A stretch of 64,000 bases of DNA, from assembly GCA_903822595.1 (NCBI GenBank), contig CAIJPS010000105.1, positions 1 to 64,000 on the forward strand. The letters are read 5' to 3'. The notes beneath the pieces were generated by a model. It made no database searches. It worked only from the letters and a program-made list of their open reading frames with translations, and was not told the origin of the DNA. Positions within the stretch are counted from its first letter, which is position 1. Every line of letters starts with the position of its first letter. Below, piece by piece: positions 7,934 through 18,500 of the stretch. This stretch comes from an uncultured Chlorobiaceae bacterium. GTDB taxonomy: Bacteria; Bacteroidota; Chlorobiia; Chlorobiales; Chlorobiaceae. The position numbers and the translations under genes were made by a program.

Positions 7934-10900
7934 TCAATCATCGAGTATAATTTTTTTGTTATTTACAATATCTCTTGCGGATTCCTTATCTAGTGCACTT
8001 TTACCAAGTTTAGCTTTATCCGATATTTTGTCAATAAAATGGCCTTTCGAATCATATGATCTATTTTCCTTAATAAGCCTTGAAAGAGAAGCGCTCAAAC
8101 CTGCTTTTTGGAGATCAGTGCGAGAGCTGAAATTAAGACTGTATTTGTTGCTTAGGTAAAGCTTGTAGCTTGGGATTGATGCACTAGCAGATAAAGTGGC
8201 ATGCTTGTTTTTCATCCATTTTGGTGAAGCCTTCTTTCCTTTCCAAAAATATAGACCAGACTCTCCAGAGATTGATTTTGCAAATTCTCCATCAGTTACC
8301 ACTGTAACAGTAACCCAAACCACATTTGAAATAGATGCGGTTTTTCCTTCCGCTAACTTTTTCACAGAGTGCTCAAATGAACGGAAAAATCCGGTATTAA
8401 TGCTTCCAGGAGCAGGAATTAAGTTCTCAGGAATACCTTTCCCTCCAAGTTTTTCAGAAATAACATGCATTTGCACCCACCTATCGGATATATGAGTTAA
8501 ACCTGCATTATAAATTTTTTTCCAGCCACTAGTCTTTGAATCCAATCCTTGTTTTTCCGGAGAAGATCCTCCTTTAGGCTTTCCAGATAAATATTCAACT
8601 GAATTTATGGCCGGCGGAATAGCCGAGTAATTTAATTTAACATCCTCATAATCCTTTTTTTTCTCAGGGGGGTCACCTGACAACTTCGCAAAAGCTACAC
8701 TGACTTTAGATAATTCTTTTTGAATTTTAGATCTTTTCAAGCGTTCATCTTCGGACTTTTTGGCCGGACTGAAAATTACAGTTTTAGCTTTATCAAAAAC
8801 AGTCCGGGCAGTTTTGTAATCTTTGGAGTTCTTATCTGCAAAATCATCCAAAAAAACTTCCACAGGGTTTTCATTACTAGCAATCATTATACGAGCATTA
8901 TCACCGTCCCCTTTAAAAAAAAGAGTATGCACTTCCCCATTCTCATTTGAAAATTCAAGCCGTTCTTTCCACCATTCCGATATGGCAGCTTTTGCCTTCT
9001 TCAGCATATTCCCCAACCATGCAACAATCTTGTCCAATCCCTTGTCAATTGGAGCTCTAATTTTTTCGACTATGCCGACGATCTTCTCCGGTATGTTTCC
9101 AAGTCCGGCAAATTTGGCAAGGAATGCAATAACAACGTTCAAGGTTTTGGCCATGGTCTCTTCGACTTTCGTAGCAGCATTTCCTACCTGACCTGAAGCA
9201 ATTTCAGAAACAGAGTCAATAAAGGAGGCAACGACTGCAGCTATTTCCTGTGTTTTCTGGACAAAAAACGTGATGGTATTGTAAATCGCAACAATAGCCT
9301 GAATGACAGCACCTGCTGGATTTAACATACTTGCCAACTTCGTTACCGCAGCCTTTACTATCTCTGTTCTTACCATTTCAGTGACCTTTGAGATCAGTTG
9401 ATCTTTCAGTTCACTCAGTTCCGCCTTGATTTGTTCCCAAGCCGCCGCCGGGCCTTCATTTGCCAGTGTCAACAAAATTCCTGCTGATTTTTCTACTACG
9501 ACAAGCACCGGTTCAGGGATAATCGTTACCAGTTTGCTGCGAATGTTCTGCCAGGTCAGACCTAACACCGACAACACCAGTTTGATGATTTCAAGCAGGT
9601 TGAACGACGTTGGGATGTAGACACCGGCTTTTCCCAATGGACCTGTAATCCACTTGATCAATGCGGTTTGCAAGTGTTTGACAATATTGCCGGCGAACAT
9701 CTGGAATCCCAGTTTTCCGGCACGCACCAGATTGCCGACAAACCCGACAGGATCTTTCAGAATGGTGTTAAACGTCGCCTGCGCTTTTTTGATGTATGGC
9801 ATTACGTGTGGTGCCACAACATCAAAAATAATTTCCAGCAGATTCCAGACTGCCGTACCGGCCCAACTGATAAAGCGTCCGGCGAAACCGCCAAACACGC
9901 CGACCAACTTGCTGAAAGCGCGTGGTATTAACACAATATCCATGACCTCCAGCGCTTTGAAGGCATTCATGAAGAGCGTTGGCAGTTCCTGCACAAAGCC
10001 CTTAACAGTGCTGAACGCTTTCTGGAACCAGGCCCATGCGCGTCCGATTGCGTTAGACTTTTTCATGTTTTCCCACACTTCCTCCTGGCCGATCAGCTTC
10101 ATAAACGGAGAAATCAGGTTCTCAGGGGTTTGTGGAACCGGTTCGCCGCTGATAGGATCTTTGCCGAGAACGGCACAGAGCAAGTCATATCCATTGGGAG
10201 CGTTAGCTTTGGCAAATGCCGCGATGGGCTTGAGAATGGTATCCTTGACAAAGGTGACAATGTCATCTTTGAGTGCAACGGCAAAGGCTTTGATGCGGGT
10301 AATTGGTTTGGTTATAATAGCTTTGCCACGTTCCCATGCATCGCCTAAATCTCTGAGTGAGAGATTTTTGATAAAGCTCTTGACATCTTGCCAGATACTG
10401 CTGCCAATGGATTTGATGGTATCAAACTGTGGAGCTGCCCAGGTGCTGACCTTTGAAAACACTCCGTGATTATTGAGTGCATCTGTAATGGCGGGGCCGG
10501 CAACGGGAATCATCTCAAGAGCTCCCTTAAGCATATTACCGGCGCTACGGTCAACGCTCTTACCTGTAATGGGATTTAAGCCGATGACCACAGTCAACAT
10601 CGTGAAACCCGGGATCCGTCGGGCTTTGTCAGCGATGAAGCCCGAAATATCTAACACATCAGGAATGTCAATTCCCAAGAAACGTTGAATAGGCGGTGTC
10701 GCAGTGGTACTGACCTGCGGAGTGCGCTGTACCGAATGGCCCTGCTGAATGGTATGGGTCAGTTCATGGGCCAGCAGTTGCTTGCCCTCACTGGAGCCGG
10801 GCTGGTACTGGTCGCGGGAGAAAAAGATATTGTTCTGATGGGTGAATGCCCTGGCGCTCAACTGGTTGCTGAGGCTGGCTGATTCCTGGTTGCTATGGAT

Positions 10901-11461
10901 CCGGACATTGCTAAAATCGGCATTGAATCGGGGTTCCATATAGCCGCGAACGTCATTTGAAAGCGGCTGGCCGCCGCCACTCCTGCTTTGGATTGCCGAC
11001 TGCAGGTTTGCATTGACGGATGGAGCTCCATCACTCCCCTTGCGCTGAAGTTTCTCTTCACTCGCAGGGGCTTTCTGCAGTTTCTCATCTTCCTTCTTTT
11101 GTACGTTCTCTTCAGCTTTTTGAAGCTTCTCATCATCCTTTTTCTGAACTTTTTCCTCAGGTGCCGCCGCTTTCTGAATTTTTTCTTCCTCTTTTTTCTG
11201 AAGCTTCTCGTCAGGTGCCCGCTGCAGTTTCTCCTCTTTGGCCGGTGACGGTGATACTGGAGAAGGCATTCGCATCACCTTCTCAGCCATACGGTCAGCT
11301 TCCTGCTCGTGCTTGTCTCCGGGCTTGCTGACAGCCATTTTCATCTGAACAGCAGGTGCAAAAAAATCGCCACCACCAGCTTTTGCAAAGAAGGGCTGGC
11401 TCGATGAGTGCGTTGCAGTCGTCGAGGTCGTCGTGGATGATTTCTCTGCGCTTGTTTTCAT
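7934..11461 (-). CDS. DUF4157 eCIS-associated effector candidate with nuclease-like C-terminus
   Basis: This is a 1175-aa modular protein. Residues 75-142 are a low-complexity linker of repeated EEKLQ(K/R) units. Residues about 48-60 (GDKHEQEADRMA) and 167-241 form the DUF4157 domain with the metallopeptidase motif HELTH at 232-236; DUF4157 is known to mark eCIS cargo or associated proteins. Residues about 260-830 are long, Ala/Ile/Val-rich, helical and apparently repetitive, with several segments hydrophobic enough to be membrane-active. The C-terminal ~180 residues contain MHVISEKLGGKG, ENLIPAPGSIN and later VVWVTVTVV (from residue 998), a pattern like DNA/RNA non-specific endonuclease toxin domains. 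No immunity gene is evident downstream. Toxin activity is inference; the DUF4157 assignment is firm. Confidence 0.85.
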   Translation of the reverse strand: MKTSAEKSSTTTSTTATHSSSQPFFAKAGGGDFFAPAVQMKMAVSKPGDKHEQEADRMAEKVMRMPSPVSPSPAKEEKLQRAPDEKLQKKEEEKIQKAAAPEEKVQKKDDEKLQKAEENVQKKEDEKLQKAPASEEKLQRKGSDGAPSVNANLQSAIQSRSGGGQPLSNDVRGYMEPRFNADFSNVRIHSNQESASLSNQLSARAFTHQNNIFFSRDQYQPGSSEGKQLLAHELTHTIQQGHSVQRTPQVSTTATPPIQRFLGIDIPDVLDISGFIADKARRIPGFTMLTVVIGLNPITGKSVDRSAGNMLKGALEMIPVAGPAITDALNNHGVFSKVSTWAAPQFDTIKSIGSSIWQDVKSFIKNLSLRDLGDAWERGKAIITKPITRIKAFAVALKDDIVTFVKDTILKPIAAFAKANAPNGYDLLCAVLGKDPISGEPVPQTPENLISPFMKLIGQEEVWENMKKSNAIGRAWAWFQKAFSTVKGFVQELPTLFMNAFKALEVMDIVLIPRAFSKLVGVFGGFAGRFISWAGTAVWNLLEIIFDVVAPHVMPYIKKAQATFNTILKDPVGFVGNLVRAGKLGFQMFAGNIVKHLQTALIKWITGPLGKAGVYIPTSFNLLEIIKLVLSVLGLTWQNIRSKLVTIIPEPVLVVVEKSAGILLTLANEGPAAAWEQIKAELSELKDQLISKVTEMVRTEIVKAAVTKLASMLNPAGAVIQAIVAIYNTITFFVQKTQEIAAVVASFIDSVSEIASGQVGNAATKVEETMAKTLNVVIAFLAKFAGLGNIPEKIVGIVEKIRAPIDKGLDKIVAWLGNMLKKAKAAISEWWKERLEFSNENGEVHTLFFKGDGDNARIMIASNENPVEVFLDDFADKNSKDYKTARTVFDKAKTVIFSPAKKSEDERLKRSKIQKELSKVSVAFAKLSGDPPEKKKDYEDVKLNYSAIPPAINSVEYLSGKPKGGSSPEKQGLDSKTSGWKKIYNAGLTHISDRWVQMHVISEKLGGKGIPENLIPAPGSINTGFFRSFEHSVKKLAEGKTASISNVVWVTVTVVTDGEFAKSISGESGLYFWKGKKASPKWMKNKHATLSASASIPSYKLYLSNKYSLNFSSRTDLQKAGLSASLSRLIKENRSYDSKGHFIDKISDKAKLGKSALDKESARDIVNNKKIILDD

Positions 11462-11492
11462 AGGTCTGGCATTTTGGCGTCAAACATCAAGA

Positions 11493-13139
11493 CTATACCC
11501 ATTCAACCCTGAGCATTCCCGGCATCCAGGGCAACTGTATCATGGAAATACCCCAGGGAAGCTGCTCTAAAAGAATATCAAAGCTATTTGTTTCAACTTG
11601 CAATAACCACTCACCATCATCACGTTGCGAGAGCTTTCCGGAACGCTGGAGAAACGTTTCCCGAAGGCCATCAGCACCGGTGTTTTTCATGACTTCCCAG
11701 TGGTGGATAACGGCAGCAAGCAGAGCAATGGCTTCCTCCTCTTCATCGGTAACAAGGCTTACATTCGATTCCACCGCACTCGCAAGCGGAACATGACAGA
11801 GCATTTTTGGAATAACCAGCTCATACTCCATCGCGCTGGTACGTCCGGTTGCCAGAAAATACAACAGATAAACAGCCTTGTCGGGATAGAGAAGCTTTTC
11901 ATCATCGGCAAAACCCAACGCTCTGAATAATTGAGGGAGAAACGGATGCAGAAGAACCAGCCCGGCAAGAGCGGTGTAGATGCCCGCTTTTGCATCAGGA
12001 TGCTCGATGGAGGGCAGCGAAACAGGTTCCTTTACATGGCTCTTCGCATGTTGAGCGGCCGTGGGCTCTTCAGGTCCATCGGATTGTCGTGATGAGCTGG
12101 CTGATGTTGACCGACGCTGAGCCTGATAATTGTCATGTGGTGGCGATTGCTCTCCTTCCGCCGCTTCAGAACTAAATTGAGTTCGATCATGATGAACAAC
12201 CCTTTCTTCTTCATCGGCACTTTTGGGTTTTAGCAATGCTTCTTGGTCCAAATTAAGTGAACCTGGTACTGTACGGTCAAGATCTACGATTATTTGTACG
12301 TCATCATCACCCACAACTTCTTGTAATTTAATGGTTAGTATGGGAGATGCATCATGGAAAGCAGAAGCAGTCAACATTGCGTTGAGCTCTCTTTTAAGAT
12401 ATTCCTCCGATATAGAGTTCCCTGATGCAATACAGGCAAATGCACACTCCCATAGCTCCTTCTCAAGCCGCTTCGCATTCATAAGTTCAGTATCAGAACT
12501 GCGAAGCAACTGCAAAATCCAACCAAGAACTTTTTTCCCTTTCGTCGAAATCAATTCAAGTACGGTTTCCAATAGAACAGGAGTAAACTGCCGGATCAAC
12601 CTTTTTCGGGCAGTTGCTGAAACCAGCGTTTCAATCACCTCATTTTTAAAAAGTTCAAGAGTACCTCCTCCCCCCTCCTGCTCTCTCAAAAAGCCTTGGA
12701 TCATCTCTTCAAATCGTGAATCGGATGGCAGATGAAACGACCACGGCAGCGTACCGTGCTTCAAAAAAAAGATAAAGGCATCGGTGATCGTCTGCTGTTC
12801 AGTTTTCTGTTGAATATTGCCTCTCTCCAAAACGTTTGACAGCTCTTCCGGCTTTGGTATATCTTGAAGATATTGCCCAAGAACCTTGGCGACCATGGCC
12901 GGCAAATCATGCTCCAACCGGTCAAGTTTCACCATCCCGGCATCTATGTCCAGCCGATCAATAGTCAGGTAAGCGTTTGTCGGGGCATACCGATCCAGTG
13001 TTTTTTCAATGGTTAGTATCAGCCGGTTCTGGCACCAATCGGGCAGAGTGCGCTGCAAAGTCATACCATCAGATTCGGTTCCATATATTTCGACATCTAA
13101 AAAATGACGGCAAATAATGTGGCGCTTAATGTTTGACAT
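11493..13139 (-). CDS. eCIS tape measure protein (Afp14-like)
   Basis: This 548-aa protein begins with KRHIICRHFLDVEIYGTES, followed by IEKTLDRYAPTNAYLTIDRLDIDAG, the recognisable N-terminal signature of contractile-injection-system tape measure proteins of the Afp14 group. The centre (about 270-400) is a poorly conserved charged linker. The C-terminal part has the family hallmark GLVLLHPFLPQLFRALGF and a helical TGRTSAMEYELVIPKMLC region. Tape measures set the length of the tube and sheath. Position between the baseplate genes and the effector/ATPase fits the Afp layout, and it lies 31 bp upstream of the DUF4157 gene. Confidence 0.85.
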   Translation of the reverse strand: MSNIKRHIICRHFLDVEIYGTESDGMTLQRTLPDWCQNRLILTIEKTLDRYAPTNAYLTIDRLDIDAGMVKLDRLEHDLPAMVAKVLGQYLQDIPKPEELSNVLERGNIQQKTEQQTITDAFIFFLKHGTLPWSFHLPSDSRFEEMIQGFLREQEGGGGTLELFKNEVIETLVSATARKRLIRQFTPVLLETVLELISTKGKKVLGWILQLLRSSDTELMNAKRLEKELWECAFACIASGNSISEEYLKRELNAMLTASAFHDASPILTIKLQEVVGDDDVQIIVDLDRTVPGSLNLDQEALLKPKSADEEERVVHHDRTQFSSEAAEGEQSPPHDNYQAQRRSTSASSSRQSDGPEEPTAAQHAKSHVKEPVSLPSIEHPDAKAGIYTALAGLVLLHPFLPQLFRALGFADDEKLLYPDKAVYLLYFLATGRTSAMEYELVIPKMLCHVPLASAVESNVSLVTDEEEEAIALLAAVIHHWEVMKNTGADGLRETFLQRSGKLSQRDDGEWLLQVETNSFDILLEQLPWGISMIQLPWMPGMLRVEWV

Positions 13140-13208
13140 AACTTTTTCCTGTGTATTGTGCCAGACTGAAAAACTATTAACGATTTCAGCTCACCTTACC
13201 TTCTCAAC

Positions 13209-15473
13209 TTACGTTATTGACATTGTTGTGCCGCAGCCGTTACTATCCTCAATCACTGCATATCCCGGACCGAGGCGGCAATAAAACTCAGGAGTTTTGT
13301 AAGTGTCTCCGCCAAGATCAGTTAATCCTCCCGAGTAAACTGGATTCATAATGCCATTATCCTCTTCGTCAATCACCACCTTGACAGAATAAGGCCGCTT
13401 ACCTCCTGTAATAGATATTGATACGTAGTAGTTACCAGGACTAGTGCCTTCATAAACGCCAAAATTGTCTACTGACAATGATGAGGATATTTCAATAATT
13501 TTTTCAGCCGATTCCAAATTTTTGACATCCTGAATCCGTAATGTATGCCTGCCACATGGCAACGATACTCTTCCGTCAGGATTTAGAAGCTTATAGGATT
13601 GATGGTCAATTTGAATAGAATAAGGTGACGAGCCACCACTCACGATAACAGTCGCAGGGGCTAATCCGGTATTATGGTTTGTTGGGCCTGTGATATTTAC
13701 CTCAAAATCAAGGGGCAAAACGAATTGCTCATAGAAACGATCAGGAAGATAAAAATCGGCGATAATAGTTTCTTTATCAATACTGTTTGTTATTCCATTG
13801 AATGGATCACGGAGCACAGGGAGTTTACCGTCGTGAAAAACCAAAACAAATGTCCCACCTAATGGCACTCCTGCCTTATGCTGAATTCCTGGATGGGTTT
13901 TTAAAAAGTTTTTCAGGGAATACTGGTTTTCTGCATTTCCAGTAGGAATGGCAATAACATCGATGGGTAAACGATTTTGTGATATTAGCAGACGAAGCGT
14001 GTCCAATACACCTCTGTAATTTTTTCCCAAATGACCTTCAATACGCAGAAAATTATATGGCTCAAGGTCGTAGTTCAATGGTTTACTGACAAAATCGGGC
14101 ACTTCTGGTATGTACTCTTCAAAGCGGTAACCCAGATTAAGGTTGGCCCGATTTCGCTGAGTTTTTTCGTAGTTCCAAAGCTGGTATAAGGGCGGATTAC
14201 CGTTTTGCTGATAATAATAGGGGATGGCCTTTTCGGATAAAGGCCCGGGACCAAAGGTACTGGGGGTAATGCGGACAGCATTCTGCAAGCTCACTTTGAA
14301 ACAGCGAGTCATCTCAACAAGTCGCCTGAAGAGCTGCAGAACCTCTTTTGATTGTTCTGAACAGTTGCCAACGGCGGGAGATGACAGAAAAGTACGGCGG
14401 TATACGTCCGGCTGCGTTTTTGGCGTCAAGAGTCCCAAAGTCAAATGGCGAGAAAAGAGAGCTTCAGGCGGGCAGCAGGCACAGAGCAGCTCCACTCCCT
14501 CCCACCGAAACTCATCATAAGCACGGAGCAAGTCATCGAACAAATCATAATAATATTGCAGAAAGCACAATTGATCGACAGTTGCAGTTGGAGGTCCATC
14601 ATCGAGAAAGCCAAATATGGTTTCGAATTCACTGAATGGATTATCATAATATTCCTTCTGGAGCAATGGCTTGAAAGCCTGGTAAGCAGCACTCAGGGCA
14701 TTGCCTGTCTCCTCGACTAATGTGTGGCTGGGAGGGGGAGAATTTCGATTTCTGAATACGTTCAGGAATGCGTTAAAAATGTCACCGGTCGTTACCGGGC
14801 TGGTGTTTGGCACATCGAAACGCGGCATGCGAATATCAGGAAGGTTTAACTTTGCCATCAACTTTGTCTCAAGATCATTGGGCAAGGCTCCACTTGCAAT
14901 ACCGTTTTCGGCGGCAACAAGTTTTGCCAGCTCTTCCCTCTTGATCAGCATGGGTTTGAAGCTGGAAGTTACTTCCGAGCCTTTTCCATCGCAGTTGTTC
15001 AGGCTGCAATTGTTCAGACTTTGCTTCTTGAATTCCAGAAACAACAACACCGCCATTTCCTCCAGTTTCGGAGTGTTATGTGTTGGGTTGAAATCACCCA
15101 GCGAAGTGGTACCATTCGGTTGGTCAACCGGAAACAGCTCCCACAAGAGAAACTGAACGTCATTATCTCTGAACTCAGCATAATCTGATTCGTTCGGTAT
15201 GGTATATGCACGGAATGACACCAGTTGCATATCAGGCAGGGTAATCAGGTAACCTTCTGAAGTGATGCCGCAGCCCTGCGATACATTAATGACCGTTTTC
15301 CCGTTTGTTTTGTCAAGTGCTATCTCCAGGCCGCAGACGATGCCAATTCCAATCAGATTTGCGCGTGTCAGACGGCTTTGTTCATCCTGATAGGTGAAAA
15401 GAGTATTCAAGTGTCCTCTGGTCAACACCTGATTGGCTTCAAAGAGCGGGTAAGAATTTTGATTGGCTTTCAT
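13209..15473 (-). CDS. eCIS-associated protein with C-terminal SprB-like repeats
   Basis: This is a 754-aa protein. The N-terminal ~150 residues start YPLFEANQVLTRGHLNTLFTYQDEQSRL and look like a conserved domain (a GYLI/LPDMQ beta segment follows), but I cannot name it. The middle is mostly helical (DLFDDLLRAYDEFRWEG and following). The last ~170 residues contain two beta modules of the type GG..PYSV followed by a (C)G.H/Y.v.(I)D strand, ending VIEDSNGCG. These resemble SprB repeats, Ig-like units of surface adhesins. It occupies the slot of the Afp13 tail fibre, between Afp12-like and Afp14-like genes, so a host-binding or baseplate-extension role is plausible but inferred. Confidence 0.6.
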   Translation of the reverse strand: MKANQNSYPLFEANQVLTRGHLNTLFTYQDEQSRLTRANLIGIGIVCGLEIALDKTNGKTVINVSQGCGITSEGYLITLPDMQLVSFRAYTIPNESDYAEFRDNDVQFLLWELFPVDQPNGTTSLGDFNPTHNTPKLEEMAVLLFLEFKKQSLNNCSLNNCDGKGSEVTSSFKPMLIKREELAKLVAAENGIASGALPNDLETKLMAKLNLPDIRMPRFDVPNTSPVTTGDIFNAFLNVFRNRNSPPPSHTLVEETGNALSAAYQAFKPLLQKEYYDNPFSEFETIFGFLDDGPPTATVDQLCFLQYYYDLFDDLLRAYDEFRWEGVELLCACCPPEALFSRHLTLGLLTPKTQPDVYRRTFLSSPAVGNCSEQSKEVLQLFRRLVEMTRCFKVSLQNAVRITPSTFGPGPLSEKAIPYYYQQNGNPPLYQLWNYEKTQRNRANLNLGYRFEEYIPEVPDFVSKPLNYDLEPYNFLRIEGHLGKNYRGVLDTLRLLISQNRLPIDVIAIPTGNAENQYSLKNFLKTHPGIQHKAGVPLGGTFVLVFHDGKLPVLRDPFNGITNSIDKETIIADFYLPDRFYEQFVLPLDFEVNITGPTNHNTGLAPATVIVSGGSSPYSIQIDHQSYKLLNPDGRVSLPCGRHTLRIQDVKNLESAEKIIEISSSLSVDNFGVYEGTSPGNYYVSISITGGKRPYSVKVVIDEEDNGIMNPVYSGGLTDLGGDTYKTPEFYCRLGPGYAVIEDSNGCGTTMSIT

Positions 15474-15526
15474 AAAAAAACGATATTTAAACGTTATCAG
15501 GTTGTTTCAGATGACAGAGCCAAAGG

Positions 15527-18500
15527 CTAATTTCCTACTACCATAGTGTCGAGACGTGCCGGGTTTTGGTTACTGCCCTCTTCACAATCGTGCAGCATTG
15601 CAACAGGGTAACTATTCTGCTGCCTGCTGAGAAGCAGTAAGATTATCCACAGCCAGTATGAGACCTCCTTGTATGTGTTGTAGTGTTCCTCCAACAGTTC
15701 CTGCAACAGCTCCTTCACTCCATTAACTACACTCTCATTTGATTGCAGACCATTGCTGTTGATGATATCCTTGTAATCAGGTGGTACCATCAGATCGTAA
15801 TCTGTGAAAAGATCAATCCTATCATTACTCTTGATTTTGAGCGCTTTACCGGCCTTTTGATTTCTTTCCATCCAGCTGTAAAAGGAGACACCATATCCGG
15901 TCAAAATTTCCGCAGCACATTGGCTGAGGGTGCTTTCGTTTGCCGGAGGAGTGTTCAGATTGGCGCCGAGAATGGCCTTTACCCGTTCGTAAAGGCGTTC
16001 CTCCGTCCAGTCGATTTTGGCATTGGCGTCAAGCCATCGGAACCATGCTTTTTCGAAGAGTTCGAATTGCCAGCCATGAAGAGCAACCTGCTGGAAATGT
16101 TTCACCATCGAATCCTTTACCTCATCCCAACAAACATTCATATTGAAAGCAGGATAGTCACCGGGCACGGATGCAAATGCTTCAAATGCATTATTCTTAA
16201 TTATCTCATTAAGATCCTCAGGCTTGATATATGGGTGGATGTAATCCAAAGCATTCTCTTCATACCATCCCTTGAAGCACAGATCGAACTCTTTATATAT
16301 GGCCTTGGCGCACTCTACTGCACTGTCAACGTCCGGCATTGAACCACTGGGTAAGGGATTTTTTATCAACAACTCAGCCAGTTTACAGATAGCTTCGCAC
16401 GGACTTTCATTTAAGCCGTCATTGCCGACCCAGCAGATTCTTCCGAACAGGTGAGAAGGTGTTTCCTGCCGGATGGTGCGTTCGGTAAAACGTCGCATAT
16501 CCATATTCTCTTTGTACATTTTTGACCACCCGGGCATGACAAAGGTGAGCCTGAACGAATACGGGTCTTCATCACCGCAGGTTTTACAACTTCCTTTTGA
16601 GCGTGTTTGATAAAGCGCGTCTCCGGTAAACTTCGGCCTCAGCAAGAGATGTTCGACTATGATCAACCGTTCGTTGGCGCTCCAGGCAATCAATTCATCC
16701 CGGATTGCCGTCGCATCGGTTTTGGTATCAAAAACGGGATACTCTTCTGTTGCTGTTGTAGCTGCCGACACGTGATCCTTCAATTTGAGGTTGTACTTGC
16801 CTGGATTCAACGTATCCTCGATGACTTCATAGCTTTCGGACAGGTTCATCAGTTTGATAATGGTGCGATAGCCGATCCGTTTTGCTTCCGGTTCGCTGCT
16901 GGCAGTAGTGATTAAACTACCTGGCATCCATTTTTTTTTATTTTTGTCAATCAGTTGAAAAACAATCTTAAACTTTTTATTACCCTGATCCGTAACCAAC
17001 ACCCAGTCAAATTTCAGATCGGGATAACCCAGCAACAGGCTGATGCGCCTCTTGATACCTGATTCGTTATTCTGCTTTTCCGGTTCCGGCTCGGAGTAGT
17101 CAAACGGAACGGGCCTGGAGTAGTCGAACGCTTTCGCACGGTCGTGGCTGACAAGCGGGTACTCATTGATGTAGGAGATCTTGTCGTCGATCAGGCGTTT
17201 GAGCGCTACCTTTTTGCCATCTACATTGCTCAGCAGCAGCGCATACTCGTTGAACTGCTCACCGAAACGGGCCAGCAGATGATCGAGAAACCGGTTGCGC
17301 CGCTCAAGAAACTCGGGCTCGGTTTCGGTAATTTTACCCAACGTATCATCCGTATACAGGTCGTTCGTAATCTCATCGAAGCCTTGAATCAATTGATTGC
17401 TGAATGCCTTGACGAAATAGGTTCGGTTAACGCCAGGATTAAGGGAAAAAAGGTCGGCAGTGTGGGCCAGTTGCGTCAGAGCATTAGCAAGAATTTGCTC
17501 GAAGACCATCAGATACGCTTTCAACTGTTTGGCCTGACCCTTCCTCTGTTCCGATGCGTGCGAAGGAACTCCCTCCGGACCGATACCATAAACTGACGGA
17601 AAGCTGTATTGAACAGGGAAATATTCTTCGGACTCTCTGAATGTTCCTCCTGAAATTCTCAGATCATAGTCAGGGTCATTGCTTTTTGGACGTTCAGCTT
17701 CGCCACGGAGCTGGTTCAAGGTGTCGAGTGCTTCATCCATCTGTGGTCTGAAAAGAAGGCCATTCTTATAGAAGAGGAAGCGCGAAGCATTCAGGTAAAG
17801 CCTTGGCTGATGTTGATTGCTGACCAAGAGCAACCATGACGCACTGGTATTGCTGGAAGGGATTCCGTTAGTCAAATCAGGATCGGCGACACACCCGGCA
17901 ACATTGCCTTCGGCATCATACCTGGTCAGCAGCAGTTGATTAACCGAGATGATACCATCAATTTCCATCAACCGATTGATAATATCTGAAACCCGCAAAA
18001 CGGATTTGTTTGACGCCGCCTCCAGATCATCCGGCTTGATGAAGCCGCTCTTAAGCTCCGGACCATTGAAGATTTCTTCCACAGCTTCACCGGTGTCGAG
18101 CAGCTCCTGCAAAGTATGGAATCTCACCGGCGGGTTGAAATACTGTTCGATCTCAAACCAGATTTGCGCCTGCACCAATTCAATGTCTGCATCGGGCTTG
18201 ACTTCCACATCGGCACAAACAGCGATTTCCTCAATAACGACGACGTTGACAGTGCAAAAATCCTCATCCAGGTTTCGATGCGAAAGTAATGTCGCCTTTG
18301 CGTTCGCAACAGCCTCCTGCGCCAGTCTTGCTTTCTTTCGGTAACGATGAATGACTCCAACAGAGCTTATGTCTTCAAGCCAGGATTTTAAGCTCTGGTT
18401 TAAGCTCTGGGCTGTCGAAGCCGTTTTTGCTGCGATATCGCTGAAAATTCGCAACGTGGCGTTATTGAGGCAGAAAGTTTCACTAACAGGATGCTCACCT

